Below, piece by piece: positions 61,589 to 64,000 of a stretch of 64,000 nt of DNA (positions within the stretch are counted from its first letter, which is position 1; the number at the start of each line of letters is the position of its first letter). Source of the stretch: JAQBDA01 sp963709875 (GTDB lineage Bacteria; Chloroflexota; Anaerolineae; Anaerolineales; UBA4823); NCBI GenBank assembly GCA_963709875.1, contig CAVPYB010000005.1:1-64000 (forward strand), written 5' to 3'. The translations under genes were made by a program, and so were the position numbers. The notes below the pieces were generated by a model. That model was not told where the DNA came from, searched no databases, and worked only from the letters and a program-made list of their open reading frames with translations.

Positions 61589-62198
61589 TAACCGTTCTTT
61601 GCGCTGGACCTGGGTATGTTTTATCGCCGGGGGTGTACTGATGATCCTGCTGTGGATCATCTATACCACCGTGCACGGACCGACATCTTTCGACCGCACC
61701 GGTGTCGTGTTGGGGCGCTCGACGCTGTTTTGGGGCGGCTTGTTGGGCAGTTTTCCAAACCTGCTGCTTGCCCTGGGATTGATCCTTCTTTATCCCACGT
61801 TGGTGAAGTCTGCCGGCTTTTTGGCTCTAATTGGCTATATCCTCACTTTGATCGGGCTCATCATCCCTGCCGTTATCGATATATTCGCTGGCGGATTAGG
61901 ACCACCCATATTTGTGCCGCTCGTTGGGATTGGATTGATTCTGACTGTTGTTGGAAATCGCGGTAACCCAACCATACCAAGGGGGAGCCATTCCCTGCTG
62001 ATGGTTCTGGGCCTTCTCCAGATCACTGCCATTGCTTCGGCATTCGTTCCACAAGAAGTGTCCGATGATTTCGGCGGCTACAGGCTGTACGGCATCCTGG
62101 CACACTTTGCTTTTGGATTGGGCTGGATCCTGCTCGGGGTATGGATGTTGCGCAGAGGAGAAGCAAGCGGTGTGAAGCAGATGGTGACCACCGAATGA
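61581..62198 (+). CDS. Hypothetical multi-helix membrane protein
   Basis: 205 residues, about six hydrophobic segments (WVCFIAGGVLMILLWIIY, LGSFPNLLLALGLILLYP, LIGYILTLIGLIIPAVIDI and others). No catalytic motif or family recognised. It overlaps its neighbours on both sides (8 bases upstream, ATGA downstream), so it is part of a coupled row of small membrane-protein genes. Confidence 0.75.
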   Translation: MSDNRSLRWTWVCFIAGGVLMILLWIIYTTVHGPTSFDRTGVVLGRSTLFWGGLLGSFPNLLLALGLILLYPTLVKSAGFLALIGYILTLIGLIIPAVIDIFAGGLGPPIFVPLVGIGLILTVVGNRGNPTIPRGSHSLLMVLGLLQITAIASAFVPQEVSDDFGGYRLYGILAHFAFGLGWILLGVWMLRRGEASGVKQMVTTE

Positions 62199-62779
62199 AA
62201 ATACTCAGCGCAGTTGGCATCGCCGGTGGGGTGGCAGCCTTTGCGGCATTGTTCATTACCGGGGATGTATTCGGTCTCCCGGGCAGCGAAAAGTACCGCA
62301 TTTACGAGACCTTCAACCGGGCGATGGGCTTCTTCCTGCTCCTGCAGGTCTGTTCGCTGATCGCGTTCTCCATGGCATACAGCAGGCGCCTGGGTTGGCT
62401 GGGCAAAATCGGTCTGGTCGCGGCTATCCTGGGTTGGATCGGCATGGCTGCCGGGACGGCGGCAGAGTTCTGGCTGTATTCGGATCTGTCTTACGGCGAG
62501 CAGAATATGCGCCAGGTGGCTTTTGGTGTTTTTTCTCTCAGTGGGCTTCTGGTTTGGGTGGGGCTGCTCTTTTTGGGCGTTGACTTGTTCCGCAGCCGGT
62601 TCCTTCCGCGTGGCATCTCCATAGCGATCATGGCGTACCTGGCGTTCGATATCCTGTTCTTTTTCACGGTTGGTATTTTTCTGGCACCGGCGCTCTGGGC
62701 GATACTGATCGGTGCTCTGGCGCTGCGAGGACAGGGGGATATGCAGCCCGGAGGGCTCTCTGAGCACCTAGAGCGGTAA
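62195..62779 (+). CDS. Hypothetical multi-helix membrane protein
   Basis: 194 residues from the ATG in the ATGA overlap. About six hydrophobic segments; it resembles the previous protein in layout (GKIGLVAAILGWIGMAAG, GISIAIMAYLAFDILFFF). Probably an older duplication. Function unknown. Confidence 0.7.
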   Translation: MKILSAVGIAGGVAAFAALFITGDVFGLPGSEKYRIYETFNRAMGFFLLLQVCSLIAFSMAYSRRLGWLGKIGLVAAILGWIGMAAGTAAEFWLYSDLSYGEQNMRQVAFGVFSLSGLLVWVGLLFLGVDLFRSRFLPRGISIAIMAYLAFDILFFFTVGIFLAPALWAILIGALALRGQGDMQPGGLSEHLER

Positions 62780-62783
62780 TGTC

Positions 62784-63209
62784 ATGAACTCTATTGCGAA
62801 ATATTCATGGCTTATCCTCTTCACAATAGGTTTGGCCCTGCTCTATTATGCGTACGATAACATCGTCGTTATCCCGGCTCTTGATCCGGCTGACCCTGAC
62901 CGGGGTTGGGCGTGGCTTACGTCCGACCCGCAGGTGATCGAGTACATCAAATCCTGGTTCCGCAACTTTGGCATCTGGGTGCTGGCGGTGGCAGTATTCG
63001 TGCTGGTCATCTCCGCCACCGGCTACCGGGAAGGGCAGCGTTGGGCATGGTACAGCCTGCTGTACCTGCCGGTACATATCGCCATCCACATGTTCATCTG
63101 GCCGTGGACGATCCCGATCCTGGCAGTAATGATGATCATGACCCTGATCGGTCTGTTCATGCCGCTGCGAATGTTCTTTCCGCGCGACGATAAAGAAACT
63201 GCGCCCTAA
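62784..63209 (+). CDS. Hypothetical four-helix membrane protein
   Basis: 141 residues starting 4 bases after the previous stop. Four hydrophobic segments (SWLILFTIGLALLYYAYD, FGIWVLAVAVFVLVISATGY, WAWYSLLYLPVHIAIHMFIW, TIPILAVMMIMTLIGLFMPL). GYREGQRWAWYSL is a recurring motif in small membrane proteins of unknown function. Confidence 0.7.
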   Translation: MNSIAKYSWLILFTIGLALLYYAYDNIVVIPALDPADPDRGWAWLTSDPQVIEYIKSWFRNFGIWVLAVAVFVLVISATGYREGQRWAWYSLLYLPVHIAIHMFIWPWTIPILAVMMIMTLIGLFMPLRMFFPRDDKETAP

Positions 63210-63228
63210 CTCGCTTCTGAATGATTCA

Positions 63229-63792
63229 ATGCTTAAGACGAAAAAGTCGTTGCGAGGAGGGCGCCAGCCCGACGAAGCAATCCGTCTGCTGCTGGTGCTG
63301 ACCGGCATCCGCCTATTGCACCTGAGGCAGCGGGGTGGCTACGGCGGGCTGGGAACAGCCGGATACCGACTGACGATTGCTGGGTATATTTCGATGGTGG
63401 TCATCATGCTGCCGGGTGTATTTAATATTCAATCCCAGGCGCTCTGGGCTGGTGGTTTCGTGTTTGGGCTGATTGCTGGGCTGCTGGTTTTCACCGGCTG
63501 GCTGGTGTGGGGGACTGCCAGCGCGCGGGCGAAAAGCCTGCCTGGTTGGCGGGTCGTAGTGCCTTTTTACATGGGACTGGCATTCCTGGCCTGGATTAGC
63601 GACCCAACCGGTTATGGCTTGAACCCGGAAACAGTGCGGGTATTCCTGCAAGGAATCGGGTTCATCGTCCTGGGGGCGATATTGTGGGGGAGAATCCGTA
63701 AAAGTCCTACCAGTATCCCGTCAATCTCCGTTATAATTATCGTATTCACACCTATGTGGGATAAATTCATGCAGGTGTCATTGCCATTATGA
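63229..63792 (+). CDS. Hypothetical membrane protein whose start is built from a dispersed repeat
   Basis: The frame gives 187 residues with five hydrophobic segments (YISMVVIMLPGVFNI, AGGFVFGLIAGLLVFTGWLVWG and others). Residues 7-19 (SLRGGRQPDEAIR) are encoded by the GCGAGGAGGGC repeat at 63248-63283, so the N-terminus may not be original and the true start may be lost or further in. The stop overlaps the next gene (ATGA). Confidence 0.55.
   Translation: MLKTKKSLRGGRQPDEAIRLLLVLTGIRLLHLRQRGGYGGLGTAGYRLTIAGYISMVVIMLPGVFNIQSQALWAGGFVFGLIAGLLVFTGWLVWGTASARAKSLPGWRVVVPFYMGLAFLAWISDPTGYGLNPETVRVFLQGIGFIVLGAILWGRIRKSPTSIPSISVIIIVFTPMWDKFMQVSLPL
63248..63283. repeat. Dispersed GTTGCGAGGAGGGC repeat inside a reading frame
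   Basis: CGTTGCGAGGAGGGCGCCAG then CCCGACGAAGCAATC. Second copy at 47651-47686. A similar but more diverged string (TGTCATATCGAGAAGCGCAG) lies at about 864-883. Confidence 0.75.
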
Positions 63793-64000
63793 CAATTACC
63801 GATCCCTGGGAGAGCGGCAGCCCGTACCAGCGCTTCATGGGCCGCTGGAGCGCCCTGGTGGCGGCTGAATTCCTGAGCTGGCAGCCCGGTAACCCCGGTG
63901 ATCGCTGGCTGGATGTCGGCTGCGGTACGGGTACGCTGAGCGAGCTGATCCTGGATACCCAGGAACCAGCCGAGGTCCTGGGCGTGGACCCATCAGCCCA
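63789..64000 (+). CDS. Class I SAM-dependent methyltransferase (N-terminal part, runs off the window)
   Basis: 70 residues are visible. PWESGSPYQRFMGRWSALVAAEFLSWQ followed by motif I WLDVGCGTGTLSELIL and VLGVDPSA, which binds S-adenosylmethionine. The ATG overlaps the previous stop. The substrate cannot be told from this part. Confidence 0.85.
   Translation, partial: MTITDPWESGSPYQRFMGRWSALVAAEFLSWQPGNPGDRWLDVGCGTGTLSELILDTQEPAEVLGVDPSA

Overview
The window is a 64-kb accessory-rich stretch of a fairly GC-rich bacterial genome, most likely a Chloroflexota (Anaerolineae-like) member. That placement is an inference. It rests on several large secreted beta-propeller and metalloprotease proteins that share a short C-terminal LP-x-x-x-R-like tail, a membrane-anchored reductive-dehalogenase homologue, F420-type and DUF4013/DUF4332 proteins, a group IIC intron, and many dispersed hairpin repeats. 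No rRNA, tRNA, CRISPR array or ribosomal-protein operon was found.

Layout. 1-0.8 kb: 3' end of a group II intron with a chimeric, broken maturase. 1-5.4 kb: YCII protein, a secreted DUF4397 protein built from three nearly identical 627-bp units, a dead transposase and a SnoaL-like protein. 5.6-7.5 kb: DoxX-like protein plus type II NADH dehydrogenase. 7.5-12.6 kb: a replication-type helix-turn-helix locus broken by two insertion sequences (one IS1182-type with a 14-bp target duplication). 12.9-17.8 kb: Na+/H+ antiporter, Bax-inhibitor-1 protein, PD40 lipoprotein, DUF4013 protein. 18-22.5 kb: molybdate uptake (modA, modB) next to the molybdenum enzyme MsrP and its haem partner MsrQ. 22.6-25.5 kb: SDR protein, TetR regulator with two palindromic operators, DUF6544 protein. 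25.6-26.2 kb: an ORF-less group IIC intron inserted just behind a perfect hairpin. 26.3-31.8 kb: Tat-exported dienelactone hydrolase, lysyl oxidase, concanavalin-like protein, a DapB-like protein without the usual histidines, tryptophanase or tyrosine phenol-lyase. 32-34.4 kb: an AT-rich HicA-HicB-TPR cassette between two similar hairpins. 34.5-39.4 kb: HUMPS-family protein, SPFH protein, ferric-reductase-like flavoprotein, cupin, membrane-anchored reductive dehalogenase homologue. 39.5-51.3 kb: a secreted propeller protein and two paralogous secreted zinc metalloproteases, one riddled with frameshifts. 51.5-57.1 kb: BNR-repeat protein coupled to a MoaD/ThiS-like protein, MFS exporter, small conserved proteins, secreted esterase. 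57.5-64 kb: PadR regulator with two tandem prefix-type membrane proteins, a Cu-only SOD-like protein, a GNAT-like protein, a run of small membrane proteins, and a truncated methyltransferase.

Two themes cut across the window. First, at least six families of dispersed hairpins or palindromes sit between genes, and some have grown into reading frames. Second, many otherwise intact genes carry single frameshifts, so either the assembly has indel errors or the region is decaying; products of those genes are described as reconstructed across the shift. Several genes also start 6-7 bases after a good -10 box, which points to leaderless transcripts.
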